DNA of 64,000 nucleotides from Blastocatellia bacterium (GCA_019695185.1 JAIBAN010000024.1:23362-87361); one strand, 5' to 3'; positions 35,272 to 43,887 are shown, counted from the first letter of the stretch. The notes: generated from the letters alone by a model not told the origin. Program-made: numbers and translations.

Positions 35272-35807
35272 AACTTCATCTGATTGACCTGGACCCACTG
35301 CTGGTCGCCGCATGGCAGACAGCCTTTGCCAACTTTCCGGAGGTCGAAATCCAAGCCGCAGATATACTTGAGGTGGCTCACACCTGTGTTGTGTCTCCGG
35401 CCAACAGCTACGGGTTTATGGATGGCGGGATTGATTTGGCTTACCGTGATTTTTTTGGCGCACGAATCGAGAAAAAAGTACAGGACCACATTGCGCTCCG
35501 GCCTGAAGGACTGCTGCCTGTCGGAGCCAGCCTGCTCGTGCGAACCGGCAACGACCGGATTCCCTATTTACTTGTGGCTCCGACCATGGAACTGCCCGGA
35601 CCAGTCGGTTTTCAGAATTGTTATCACGCCATGGTGGCTGTCCTGCGAATTGCCCACAAATCTGCCGAACTGGTCCCGGATGTCTTTTGCCCTGGCTTGG
35701 GGACGGGTTGCGGACGGGTTGCCCCCGAAATGGCCGCGTCTGAAATGGCCGCCGCATATCGGGATTGGGTTACCCGCCTCAATGTGGCCAACCGTCCCGC
35801 AAGTTGA
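35268..35807 (+). CDS. Macro-domain protein (ADP-ribose binding)
   Basis: 179 residues, essentially one macro domain. VVSPANSYGFMDGGIDLAYR corresponds to the NAAN-x-GGGVD ligand loop, and FCPGLGTGCGRVAPEMAA to the second G-rich loop. Macro domains bind or hydrolyse ADP-ribose from proteins, RNA or O-acetyl-ADP-ribose. The loop has Ser-Pro-Ala-Asn-Ser rather than the commonest Asn-Ala-Ala-Asn, as in the Tpp-type/poly-ADP-ribose-like branch. No signal peptide, so it is cytosolic, which is odd next to a translationally coupled lipoprotein. Confidence 0.88.
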   Translation: MKLHLIDLDPLLVAAWQTAFANFPEVEIQAADILEVAHTCVVSPANSYGFMDGGIDLAYRDFFGARIEKKVQDHIALRPEGLLPVGASLLVRTGNDRIPYLLVAPTMELPGPVGFQNCYHAMVAVLRIAHKSAELVPDVFCPGLGTGCGRVAPEMAASEMAAAYRDWVTRLNVANRPAS

Positions 35808-36058
35808 CAACCGTTGTGTCACCCCTGCCTTTTTCTGAGTCACAGCTCAGTTTTTTGAAATTCAAAAAATCCGCAATAATCTCCAAAAAATCGAAAAAAC
35901 CTCATCTCGTCACCAGATTTTTCCCTGTCTACCTGGATAATCCTGAATATTTGAACTTTGGCATTAGACTTGCCCTTAAACAGCGTGATTCGGGAACATC
36001 CCCGGCAGCGAGGGATGTCCACAAGACAACAATTTTCTTTACTTTTTTTGGAGGTTTC

Positions 36059-37150
36059 ATGTCTGTCACACAATTTGAACTTGTCTCATCAACCGCCACC
36101 CCATCACAAACTGATATTTTTGCCGGGAAAGTATTACAGATTCTGAATCATGGCGCTTTGTCACTCATGATCAGCATCGGGCACCGGACGCATCTGTTCG
36201 ATACCATGGCCCTGATGCCACCGGCTGGCTCGCTGGAAATTGCCGTCCGGGCCAAACTCGATCAGCGGTATGTCCGCGAATGGCTGAATGCAATGGTGAC
36301 CGGCGGGATTGTTGAATATGATCCGGCGACCCAAACCTATACGTTACCTCCGGAACATGCCGCCCTGCTGACCCGGAGTGCCGCTCCCAATAATCTGGCG
36401 GTGGCGGCTCAGTTCATACCGGTTCTGGCCAATGTTGAAGACCAGATACTGGACTGCTTCAGACATGGCGGCGGCGTGCCCTATTCGGAATATCCGCGTT
36501 TTCATGAAGTGATGGCGGAGGAAAGCCTGCAAACCGTCGTAGCCGGTCTGTTTGACCATATTCTGCCGCTGGTTCCGGACTTACCCGCACGTTTACAGGC
36601 CGGAATCTCGGTGCTGGATGTAGGTTGCGGGCGCGGGCGGGCTTTGATTCGGATGGCGCAGGCTTTTCCCAACAGCCTCTTTACCGGCTATGATTTTTCC
36701 CTGGAAGCAACCGACTCGGCCCAGGGAACGGTGGAACAGTTGGGATTGACCAACATCCGATTTGAAGTACGGGATGTCACCCATTTTGACGAGGTGGAAC
36801 GCTTTGACCTGATTACCGCTTTTGACGCCATTCACGACCAGGCCGAACCGGCCCGCGTACTGGCCAACATCCGCCAGGCCCTGCATCCGCAAGGAACGTT
36901 TTTGATGCAGGACATTGCCGGGTCAAGTCACGTTCATCACAACCTGGAACATCCGATGGGGTCGTTTCTCTACACTATCTCCTGCATGCACTGCATGACG
37001 GTTTCGCTGGCTTCAAATGGCGCGGGACTCGGTGCCATGTGGGGGCAGGAAATGGCGCAGAACATGTTGCACAACGCCGGTTTTGCGGATGTTTCAGTGC
37101 ATCAACTGCCACATGATGCAATGAACGTCTATTACCTGGCTCGGAAATAG
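36059..37150 (+). CDS. SAM-dependent methyltransferase with winged-helix N-domain
   Basis: 363 residues. The ATG at 36059 has a clear GGAGG four bases upstream; the open frame back to 35765 is not coding. The N-terminal 110 residues look like the dimerising winged-helix domain of Rv2258c-type and O-methyltransferase-like proteins (HRTHLFDTMALMPPAGSLE, then VREWLNAMVTGGIVEYD). Motif I is LDVGCGRGRALI and motif IV FDLITAFDAIHDQ. The C-terminal part (GSSHVHHNLEHPMGSFLYTI, then MHCMTVSLASNGAGLGAMWG) is typical of this subgroup. The substrate is probably a small molecule; unknown. Confidence 0.92.
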   Translation: MSVTQFELVSSTATPSQTDIFAGKVLQILNHGALSLMISIGHRTHLFDTMALMPPAGSLEIAVRAKLDQRYVREWLNAMVTGGIVEYDPATQTYTLPPEHAALLTRSAAPNNLAVAAQFIPVLANVEDQILDCFRHGGGVPYSEYPRFHEVMAEESLQTVVAGLFDHILPLVPDLPARLQAGISVLDVGCGRGRALIRMAQAFPNSLFTGYDFSLEATDSAQGTVEQLGLTNIRFEVRDVTHFDEVERFDLITAFDAIHDQAEPARVLANIRQALHPQGTFLMQDIAGSSHVHHNLEHPMGSFLYTISCMHCMTVSLASNGAGLGAMWGQEMAQNMLHNAGFADVSVHQLPHDAMNVYYLARK

Positions 37151-37324
37151 AGGGTTCAGGGTTCAGGGTTCAGGGTTCAGGGTCCAGGGTCCAGGGTTCA
37201 GGGTTCAGGGACTTGCAGTTTTGAATTGAGGTTTGAACTTTGAGTTTTGAAACCTGTCTCAAAAACCCAAATTTCCTGATATTCGAAAACCCTCAACCCT
37301 GGACCCTGGACCCTGGACCCTGTT
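37151..37324. repeat. Paired heptamer-array dyad (GGGTTCA / GGACCCT), second copy of the 7.9 kb core
   Basis: Left array of about eight GGGTTCA/GGGTCCA units (37151-37210), right array AACCCTGGACCCTGG... (37290-37324). The core matches 7867-7930 except for a 14 bp insertion, which itself equals two heptamers (GTTTGAA-CTTTGAG). Confidence 0.93.
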
Positions 37325-37325
37325 T

Positions 37326-38258
37326 TTACTTACCCGATTCCGCCGATTGCACGCGAATCTGCCCGGCCTGCGTGCTGAATTTCATACGCCCACCACCGCC
37401 CCCCAACTGGGTTTGGATGGCGTTTCCCACCGGAGCATTGGGGTCCCCTCCGTCTCCGGGCACAATCGGATAATCCAGTTTTAACGGCTGATTTGAGGAA
37501 AGTGCCAAATAGGTGTTGTAACCGGAGGGAAACGTCAGACTGATATTTCCGACTCCCATCTGCAAATCAATCCCGTTTCCGCGCCAGGAACGTCCGCCAA
37601 AAAAAACCTGGACCTCTCCCGTGACAATCCGTGCCACAAGCGTCCCGCTCAAACCAGAAAAAACCACTTTTCCTTTCTGGGAAGTCAGGTTGACGGAACT
37701 GTAAAGACTTTCAAGCACCACCTCGCCTTCGTTGTGGTTGATTTCAAGGTCCGTGTATTCCGGCACTTTAATCGTGTAATCAATCCGGTAGGGCAGTTTT
37801 TGCAAGGTGGGGGGCAATCCCTTTTTGAGGCGTTCCTTTTCCTTTTTATCGAGCTTCATCTGGGGTCCAACCGTGACCAGATTCCAGACCAGCCCATCCT
37901 GGTTGATGCCAAACCCGATGGTGTTCATCAAAGCATCGAGGTCGGCGTCGCTGCTTCCTTCAATTGCAAATTTGGCTTGCACCGAAATTTCCCGCCGATT
38001 CCAGCCTTCGATAAAAAGGCTTCCGGTTGGAGGGGTCGAAATCATCAAACTTCGACCATAGGCAAAACTCACCTTGTAATCGCGGTTGTATTCACGATGG
38101 AGTTTCCCGTCCGGGGTTTTTTCCTGTTTGTAATTTTTAGCCGGTGCCACCGGAGGCAACGGAGTGGCAGGGTCTTTTTGGGCGGCGGCAGGCACAGTCA
38201 GGAAAATCAACCAGGACAGACACCACAGAAACCGGAAATGATTTCGAAAGAGGTTCAT
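37326..38258 (-). CDS. Secreted beta-rich protein, DUF4097-like
   Basis: 310 residues with a signal peptide (LSWLIFLTVPAAAQ). The middle is a series of short beta strands with an [LIV]-x-[LIV]-x-x-x-x-G rhythm (TDLEINHNEGEVVLESLYSS, NLTSQKGKVVFSGLSGTLVA), as in the DUF4097/bactofilin-like right-handed beta-helix adhesin group. I am not sure of the family. It may sit on the surface or in the periplasm. The stop abuts the right array of the preceding element. It has no obvious operon partner. Confidence 0.7.
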   Translation of the reverse strand: MNLFRNHFRFLWCLSWLIFLTVPAAAQKDPATPLPPVAPAKNYKQEKTPDGKLHREYNRDYKVSFAYGRSLMISTPPTGSLFIEGWNRREISVQAKFAIEGSSDADLDALMNTIGFGINQDGLVWNLVTVGPQMKLDKKEKERLKKGLPPTLQKLPYRIDYTIKVPEYTDLEINHNEGEVVLESLYSSVNLTSQKGKVVFSGLSGTLVARIVTGEVQVFFGGRSWRGNGIDLQMGVGNISLTFPSGYNTYLALSSNQPLKLDYPIVPGDGGDPNAPVGNAIQTQLGGGGGRMKFSTQAGQIRVQSAESGK

Positions 38259-38337
38259 TTTTTGCTAGCTTTCGGATTGTTCTGAAAAATTCGGAGCCAT
38301 TTTCAATGGATGGAGTCCCGCCAGAATGCACCAGTGA

Positions 38338-38437
38338 AGTGACAAGTGACAAGTGACAAGTGACAAGTCCAAAAAACACCAAGCCAGTTCTTGGCTTTCT
38401 CTTTCCTGTCACCTGTCACTGCGGACCTGTCACCCTT
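38338..38437. repeat. Paired heptamer-array dyad (GTGACAA / CTGTCAC)
   Basis: About four GTGACAA units (38338-38367) face CTGTCACCTGTCACTG...CTGTCACC (38407-38437) over a 40 bp core, just ahead of a small CxxC protein gene. Confidence 0.88.
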
Positions 38438-38473
38438 CAAGTGGGGCAACAACTCGGCAACCGGAAAGTCAAC

Positions 38474-38896
38474 ATGCAGGAAATCACCTTTTTACACAAA
38501 TACCACCAAGCACTGATTCGGACCTTGGGCACCATCACCGGACGAACCGTCCCCCACGACCACGGCTTTGAAAACCTGACTGATTACACCTACGGGTGGA
38601 ATGTTCTCGGTTCCCTGGCAATTGCCGTCTGGGAACTGGAGGTCTTTTATCCTGATGCCTTTGAACAACACCCCGAATGGGAAGCTACCGCGAATGCGAC
38701 CTTTATTTATCTGGTCGAGCATTGTTCCCGCTGTGGCACCAAAGACAAAAGCCGTTCCAGTCTGGTTTTGTGTCGGTCCTGCCGCGAACAGGTCACCGCC
38801 GAATATCTCAACTCCGTGATGGAAGGCCAACTGGCACAAAACGTATATGCGTTTGCCGATGACCTGACCGAACGGGAAGTCTATTTCCAGGACTGA
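38474..38896 (+). CDS. Small protein with two CxxC motifs
   Basis: 140 residues from the ATG at 38474 (GGAAAG upstream). The N-terminal 80 residues are helical with Trp/Tyr/His (DYTYGWNVLGSLAIAVWELE). Then CSRCGTKDKSRSSLVLCRSC gives CxxC-x12-ish-CxxC, a likely zinc ribbon or structural metal site. There is no signal. No family is recognised. It is next to rsmB (60 bp), separated by a heptamer array, which may mean co-transcription; a role in RNA modification would be speculation. Confidence 0.7.
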   Translation: MQEITFLHKYHQALIRTLGTITGRTVPHDHGFENLTDYTYGWNVLGSLAIAVWELEVFYPDAFEQHPEWEATANATFIYLVEHCSRCGTKDKSRSSLVLCRSCREQVTAEYLNSVMEGQLAQNVYAFADDLTEREVYFQD

Positions 38897-38920
38897 GGAC
38901 TAAGGACTGAGGACTGAGTT
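38892..38920. repeat. Heptamer array (GGACTGA), one-armed
   Basis: Four GGACTGA/GGACTAA units starting on the stop codon of the CxxC gene. The opposite arm is not evident before rsmB. Confidence 0.85.
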
Positions 38921-38956
38921 ACGGGACTCCAGTCTCAAAGCAAAACTGAAAACCAC

Positions 38957-40480
38957 ATGAAACCTATTTCACCACAACTGGTTAAAAAGAAAACCACCCC
39001 GACCAGGGAAAAATCAACCGACGGCCAATCGGGTCCGGGCACGGCTCCGGCGGGCTCGCCGGGAACCGTCAGCCCGGCACGGCGTGTCGCGTTTGAAACG
39101 CTCCTCCGGGTGGAACAAAGCGAAGCCTGGGCCACGGAAGCACTGGAAGCCGAATTCCGGAAATTTGTCACAACCTACCGGGGTGACCGCTCGCATCTGG
39201 ATGCCGACCGCCGGTTGGCCCAGGAAATCACGCTGGGTGTGCTCCGGCACCGCGGCTGGCTGGACGACCGGATAGTCAAATTTGCCGGTCGCCGCCTGAC
39301 CAATATTGACCCGCAGGCACGGGTTACGCTCCGCATGGCGCTTTATCAGATTGCCTTCCTTTCACGAATTCCCGCATCTGCCGCCGTCAACGAAGCGGTT
39401 AATTTAATGAAAGGTTCCCACCACACCGCGCACCTGGGCGGTTTTGTCAATGCCGTCCTGCGCGAAGCCCTGCGGGCCAAAATCACCTTTGCAGTTTCAG
39501 AAGGGTCCCTGCTGGAATTGGCCCGGACCCGGCAATGGGAAAAACTGGAAGCTGCGCTTTCCCATCCAGCCTGGCTGATGCAGCATTGGGCCCGGCAGTG
39601 GACACCCGAACGGGCCGTCCGGATTGCGCTGGCCAACAATACCGTCCCTCAAAGCTGCTTCTGGCTGAATCCGCTGCGTGGCAATCCGGCGGAACTGCGC
39701 CTGGAACTGGAAGCGCAGGGCGTTCAGGTACGGGAAGTGCCTGACTTCCCCGGAACCCTGGAATGGGTTGAAGGCGATTTCAGCCTGCTCTGGTCATTGG
39801 TTGAAGCCGGCAGTGCCTATGTGCAGGACGTTGCATCCCGGCAGGTGGCCCACTGGGTCGGGGTGGAACCCGGCATGGACGTGCTCGATATGTGCGCGGC
39901 TCCGGGAGGAAAAACCGCCTGTCTGGCTGTCATCATGAACAATCAGGGCACGATTTCCGCCCTGGAAATTCATGCCCAGCGCGTAGCGGAACTGAAGGCC
40001 AACGTCGCCCGACTGGGAGCCACCATCATCACAGCTTACCTGGCCGACAGCACCGACGAGTCTCTTTTCCCTGGACTTGCCCAACGGCATTCTCAATTCT
40101 CAATTCTCAATTCTCAATTTGATGCCGTGCTGGTGGATGCCCCTTGCTCCGGAACCGGAACGCTCCGCCGGCATCCGGAAATCAAATGGCGACTGGAAGC
40201 CAAAAAACTGGGTGAACTGGCTGGAACCCAGTCGCGGTTGCTGGCCAACGCAGCCCAGGCCGTCAAACCGGGGGGCATTCTGCTCTATTCCACCTGTTCC
40301 CTGGAAGAAAAGGAAGGCGAGGAAGTCGCCCGGATTTTCCGCAACCGGCATCCGGAATTTGAAATTGCTCCGCCCCCCAACGCCGAAGCATTCCTTTCTC
40401 CCGAAGGGTTTCTGCGAATCTGGCCGACTGCCGGTCCGGACGGTTTTTTTGCCGCCCGCTTTCGCAGGAAACAGGGCTGA
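38957..40480 (+). CDS. rsmB: 16S rRNA m5C967 methyltransferase, with a repeat-encoded insertion
   Basis: 507 residues (RsmB is usually about 430-450). A NusB-like RNA-binding domain (about 35-170) precedes the class I methyltransferase: motif I DMCAAPGGKTA, motif IV VDAPCSGTG with Cys 397, motif VI STCSLEEKEGEE with catalytic Cys 447. It methylates C967 of 16S rRNA. Residues 378-388 (HSQFSILNSQF) are encoded by four TCTCAAT heptamers inserted before motif IV, leaving the frame open. Because 7 is not a multiple of 3, any change in copy number would break the gene. The N-terminus has an extra 30 low-complexity residues. Confidence 0.95.
   Translation: MKPISPQLVKKKTTPTREKSTDGQSGPGTAPAGSPGTVSPARRVAFETLLRVEQSEAWATEALEAEFRKFVTTYRGDRSHLDADRRLAQEITLGVLRHRGWLDDRIVKFAGRRLTNIDPQARVTLRMALYQIAFLSRIPASAAVNEAVNLMKGSHHTAHLGGFVNAVLREALRAKITFAVSEGSLLELARTRQWEKLEAALSHPAWLMQHWARQWTPERAVRIALANNTVPQSCFWLNPLRGNPAELRLELEAQGVQVREVPDFPGTLEWVEGDFSLLWSLVEAGSAYVQDVASRQVAHWVGVEPGMDVLDMCAAPGGKTACLAVIMNNQGTISALEIHAQRVAELKANVARLGATIITAYLADSTDESLFPGLAQRHSQFSILNSQFDAVLVDAPCSGTGTLRRHPEIKWRLEAKKLGELAGTQSRLLANAAQAVKPGGILLYSTCSLEEKEGEEVARIFRNRHPEFEIAPPPNAEAFLSPEGFLRIWPTAGPDGFFAARFRRKQG
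40091..40118. repeat. TCTCAAT x4 heptamer array inside rsmB
   Basis: 28 bases, exactly four units, between motifs III and IV of the rsmB reading frame. The unit is the same as that at 4448-4491 and 27401-27427. No opposite arm is in the gene. Confidence 0.95.
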
Positions 40481-40489
40481 GAACGCTCC

Positions 40490-40680
40490 CCCAGGACTGA
40501 GGACTGAGTGGATTGAACCGACCGGTTGCCTGTGCCAATGGTAGTCCGGTATAAGGTGCCAAAAAATTGAGAATCAGAAACACAAACCATGTCAAACCAG
40601 AACTCAGTCCTCAGTCCTCAGTCCTCAGTCCTCAATCCTGAAAGGGTGTCCTCAGTCCTGGAAGCGTGTCCTCAGTCCTT
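40490..40680. repeat. Paired heptamer-array dyad overlapping the start of queC
   Basis: GGACTGAGGACTGAG (40494-40508) on the left; on the right TCAGTCC x4-5 (40602-40638) and further CCTCAGTCC singles to 40680. The right array lies in the first 30 codons of queC. Confidence 0.9.
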
Positions 40681-41362
40681 GAAAAAAGCCGTTGTCTTGT
40701 TAAGCGGTGGGCTCGACTCGACCACCTGTTTGGCGATTGCCCAAAGCGAAGGCTTCGAACTCTATGCGCTGTCCTTCAGTTACGGCCAGCGTCACGACCG
40801 TGAACTGGAATGCGCCGGTCGGATTGCCCAGGCATTCGGCGTCAAAGACCATCAGGTGGTTTCCTTTAACCTGCGCGCCTTTGGCGGTTCGGCCCTGACG
40901 AGCGACATTCCCGTTCCCAAACACCATACCGTCGGCGAGATGGAAGGCGGCATTCCGGTCACCTATGTTCCGGCCCGCAACACGATTTTTCTTTCCTTTG
41001 CCCTGGCCTGGGCGGAAGTTCTCGGTGCCTTTGATATTTTCATTGGAGTGAATGCGCTTGATTATTCGGGGTACCCTGATTGCAGGCCCGACTACATTCG
41101 CGCCTATGAGACGATGGGCAATCTTGCCACCCGCGCCGGAGTGGAGGAAGGTGCCAAACTCAAAATCCATACCCCCTTGATTGCGCTTTCAAAGGCTGAC
41201 ATTATCCGGCGCGGTCTGGCCCTTGGTGTGGATTACCGACTGACGCACAGTTGCTATGACCCGACGCCTGATGGCGCGGCCTGTGGCGAGTGTGACAGTT
41301 GTCTGCTTCGGTTGAAGGGTTTTGCTGAAGCCGGGGCGACCGACCCAATTCCATACAAATAG
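40589..41362 (+). CDS. queC: 7-cyano-7-deazaguanine synthase
   Basis: 257 residues; the family core starts only at residue 32 with [15 protein letters not shown] (ATP pyrophosphatase loop SGGLDST). It converts 7-carboxy-7-deazaguanine to preQ0 for queuosine. Four Cys near the end ([20 protein letters not shown]) bind zinc as usual. The first 31 codons are made by TCAGTCC heptamers ([12 protein letters not shown]), so the true start may be the ATG at 40589, a GTG at 40646 or the TTG at 40679; none has a good Shine-Dalgarno. No other queuosine gene is adjacent. Confidence 0.94.
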   Translation: MSNQNSVLSPQSSVLNPERVSSVLEACPQSLKKAVVLLSGGLDSTTCLAIAQSEGFELYALSFSYGQRHDRELECAGRIAQAFGVKDHQVVSFNLRAFGGSALTSDIPVPKHHTVGEMEGGIPVTYVPARNTIFLSFALAWAEVLGAFDIFIGVNALDYSGYPDCRPDYIRAYETMGNLATRAGVEEGAKLKIHTPLIALSKADIIRRGLALGVDYRLTHSCYDPTPDGAACGECDSCLLRLKGFAEAGATDPIPYK

Positions 41363-41376
41363 GCTACGCCATATTT

Positions 41377-41471
41377 GTCATTTGCGATTTGCCATTTGCC
41401 ATTTGAAAGATACCTTTTGGCTTGTCCCTGCGGTTGCTTTGAAAAAATGGCAAATCGCAAATCGCAAATGA
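41377..41471. repeat. Paired array dyad (TTTGCCA / TGGCAAA)
   Basis: TTTGTCATTTGCGATTTGCC-type heptamers (41377-41409) face TGGCAAATCGCAAATCGCAA (41447-41470) over a 37 bp core. The element carries codons of a possible longer frame of the next gene, which I rejected. Confidence 0.88.
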
Positions 41472-41491
41472 CACAAAAGGAAACCGACTGC

Positions 41492-42262
41492 ATGAGCTCC
41501 CCCCTGACTTATTGGGATTACATCAAACTGGATGTCATCCACGACCTGCAAACCAATGTGCAGACCGACCATTACGATGAAGTCATGTTCATCGCCATCC
41601 ATCAACATTTTGAACTTTGGTTTGCCCAGGTCATGCGCAACCTCGACGAAGTTATCCGCCGTCTGACCAACGACCCGCCGGACATCCGGGCCGGGACGGC
41701 TCTGATGATTCGTGTCAATTGTGAATTTGCCCTGGCCACCCAAGGCTTTGAAGTCATGAAAACATTGGCCCGCGAGAGCTTTCTGGCGTTTCGTGGTGCA
41801 TTGCAAGGCACTTCCGGATTGCAAAGCGCGCAACTGACCATTATTGAACTCCTGACCGGACGGCGCGAAGACGAGATGTATCACGAAAAAATCTCCGGCT
41901 CCGGCATGGAGGAATTCATGTCCAAATATTATGGCCCGCAGGGAGTTTTGCCCCGGATTGCCAGGGAACGGCTGCACAAGGGCACGTTGCGGAGCGCCTA
42001 CGACCACGTAACTGCCCAACCCGGCATAGCCCCGGAAGATGTGCGGGCCTTGCAACAGCAACTGGTTCACTTTGACGAACAACTGGCAGGCTGGCGGCCC
42101 AAACATTATGAAGCCGCCGCCACGGTGCTGGGCCGGGATTTCACCGAAACCGCCGGAACCGTGGGCAATCACCAGTCCTGTCACGAAAACCTGACCACGG
42201 CGATGAGCCTGACCCATCGCTATTTTGAAGACGTGGCGGCTCAACTCAAATCCCAGGATTGA
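41492..42262 (+). CDS. Tryptophan 2,3-dioxygenase family protein
   Basis: 256 residues from the ATG at 41492 (AAAGG ten bases upstream). The TDO fold signatures are LTYWDYIKLD at the start, HQHFELWF with distal H37, FRGALQGTSGLQSAQ, and WRPKHYEAAATVLG with H205, the proximal haem ligand. Classical TDO has a GTGGSSG loop that binds the tryptophan amine and carboxylate; here the equivalent reads GTVGNHQSCHENL. So it is a haem dioxygenase of the TDO superfamily whose substrate may not be tryptophan. The next gene starts at the base after its stop. Confidence 0.85.
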   Translation: MSSPLTYWDYIKLDVIHDLQTNVQTDHYDEVMFIAIHQHFELWFAQVMRNLDEVIRRLTNDPPDIRAGTALMIRVNCEFALATQGFEVMKTLARESFLAFRGALQGTSGLQSAQLTIIELLTGRREDEMYHEKISGSGMEEFMSKYYGPQGVLPRIARERLHKGTLRSAYDHVTAQPGIAPEDVRALQQQLVHFDEQLAGWRPKHYEAAATVLGRDFTETAGTVGNHQSCHENLTTAMSLTHRYFEDVAAQLKSQD

Positions 42263-42832
42263 ATGTTCTCCGGCTCCATCAAGATAACAGTCAACGACGA
42301 CGGAATCCGATTTTCCGATTACCCGTTTTCACCGGCTTCGATTTCACCTTCCGGGTGTCTGGGGTTTGAGCAGATTACGGCGCTTGATGTGACCGGGGCA
42401 CCTCCGGAAATCCGGACCAAAGCGGGAGAGATTCTGTTTGTTTCGGCTGAACAAAAGGAACTGCTGACGGCAACGGCCCGCCATTACAAGCTGCCTGCCC
42501 AACGGTTTCTGGATGTGTGGAGTCTGCTGCTGGACCCGTTTCTGGATACCGAATTCACTCCTGAACAAACCGAACAAACCATCGGGCGATTGGCAGAGAC
42601 CGGCATCAGTCGGGAGGAAACCCAAACCATTCGCGCCAGAGTTGAAAAAACCATGCTGGCCTACAATTTTGCTTCCGGTTTATGGGAATGGGGTCATCTG
42701 GGGTTGTTTGACCTGCTGCAAGCACACCGGGGCCATCTTTCGGGCTGGGGGTTTCGCCTCTCCAGTCAGGGTTTTCATGAATTTTACTGGTGGGCGCAGG
42801 AAATTGCGCTCCGGGGAAAACCGTTGGCGTAG
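42263..42832 (+). CDS. Unknown protein coupled to the TDO-like gene
   Basis: 189 residues. The ATG directly follows the TGA of the dioxygenase gene, so it is in the same transcript and probably translationally coupled. Soluble, no signal. It has a beta-rich N-terminal 70 residues, then helices (TPEQTEQTIGRLAETGISRE, ETQTIRARVEKTMLAYNFAS) and aromatic-rich ends (LWEWGHLGLFDLLQAHRG, FYWWAQEIALRG). I recognise no domain. The context suggests that it assists the dioxygenase or acts on its product. Confidence 0.75.
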   Translation: MFSGSIKITVNDDGIRFSDYPFSPASISPSGCLGFEQITALDVTGAPPEIRTKAGEILFVSAEQKELLTATARHYKLPAQRFLDVWSLLLDPFLDTEFTPEQTEQTIGRLAETGISREETQTIRARVEKTMLAYNFASGLWEWGHLGLFDLLQAHRGHLSGWGFRLSSQGFHEFYWWAQEIALRGKPLA

Positions 42833-42914
42833 GCGGAAATGCTATCGGGGTCAGGGATCAGAAAGTTTTGAGTTTTGCTGACCTGCCACTTCACCAAAGA
42901 ACTAAAGGAACCTT

Positions 42915-43886
42915 ATGCGAAATTCAATCATTGTCGAGGAATTCGGCGGACCCGAACAGTTGAAATGGATTGAGGAGGAATCACTTCCACTCACTGAAAA
43001 AAGTGTGCGCATCGCGGTCAAAGCCGTGGGAGTCAACCGGGCGGATGTCTTGCAACGCACCGGTGCCTATCACGGCATGAAACCACCCGTCCGACCCGGC
43101 CTGGAAGGCAGCGGCGTGGTGCTCGAATCCGCTTCGGAGCGGTTTCCGGTTGGGACCAACGTGGTTCTCTTTGCCAACCGAACAGGACTGTACACCACTG
43201 AAACCGTGAGCGATGAAAAGCATCTGGCAGTGATTCCCGCAGGTGTCACGTTTGAACAGGCAGCAGCCATTCCGATTAACTGGCTGACAGCCTGGTACTG
43301 CATTACCAAACTGATTCGCCTGCAAGCCGGGGAAACCATTTTCATACCAGCCGCCGCCAGCGGTGTGGGGTACGCTGCCGTCCAGATTGCCAAACATTGC
43401 GGGGCACAGGTGATTGCCGCTGCCAGCAGCGCAGGCAAACTGGCCGTGGCCACTGAATACGGCGCGGATGCAACCTTTAACTACCGCGAACGCGACACCA
43501 CCGAAGCCATCCGCGACCTGACCGCAGGCAAAGGCACCGATACATTTCTCGATACGGTTGGCGGAAAAACCTTTGCCCAAGGGTTGAAAGCACTCGCTCC
43601 GTTTGGCCGGGTCGCAGCGCTGGCCAACGTCACGCTGGAAGACAGCCTGATTAACACCCGTGATTTTTATCCCAAGAATGCCGCCATTTACGGCTTTCAA
43701 TATGGAAATCTGCTGAACAGCGGGCGCTATCACCCGGCTGAAGACATGGAAACCATCCTCAAGCTGGTCGCCAATGGCACCTTCCGCGTCCTGGTCGCCA
43801 AGAGTTTCCCTCTGGCTGAAGCCCCTGCCGCCCATCGCTTTCTGGAAAGCCGGGATGTGATGGGGAAACTGGTGCTCACACCATAA
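42915..43886 (+). CDS. Zinc-free MDR quinone oxidoreductase
   Basis: 323 residues. GroES-like half with AVGVNRADVLQRTGAYHGMK and PGLEGSGVV, Rossmann half with PAAASGVGYAAVQIAKHCGA and LDTVGGKTFAQGL. The pattern is of NADPH:quinone reductase/zeta-crystallin (QOR) proteins, without zinc Cys ligands. It reduces quinones by one or two electrons. AAGGAACC precedes the ATG. It is a different subgroup from the reductase at 27462. Its gene ends at the repeat element of 43.9 kb. Confidence 0.92.
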   Translation: MRNSIIVEEFGGPEQLKWIEEESLPLTEKSVRIAVKAVGVNRADVLQRTGAYHGMKPPVRPGLEGSGVVLESASERFPVGTNVVLFANRTGLYTTETVSDEKHLAVIPAGVTFEQAAAIPINWLTAWYCITKLIRLQAGETIFIPAAASGVGYAAVQIAKHCGAQVIAAASSAGKLAVATEYGADATFNYRERDTTEAIRDLTAGKGTDTFLDTVGGKTFAQGLKALAPFGRVAALANVTLEDSLINTRDFYPKNAAIYGFQYGNLLNSGRYHPAEDMETILKLVANGTFRVLVAKSFPLAEAPAAHRFLESRDVMGKLVLTP

Positions 43887-43887
43887 G

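Noticed and set aside
35765..36058. N-terminal extension of the methyltransferase by 98 codons
   Set aside because: The strong GGAGG before 36059 and lack of family similarity upstream decide for the shorter form; it would also overlap the macro-domain gene.
40535..40550. A sigma-54-like TTGGCACAGG before queC on the minus strand
   Set aside because: No TTGC at the required spacing and wrong orientation for queC.
41375..41491. N-terminal extension of the TDO-like protein
   Set aside because: These codons are the TTTGCCA dyad; the family begins with LTYWDY shortly after 41492.
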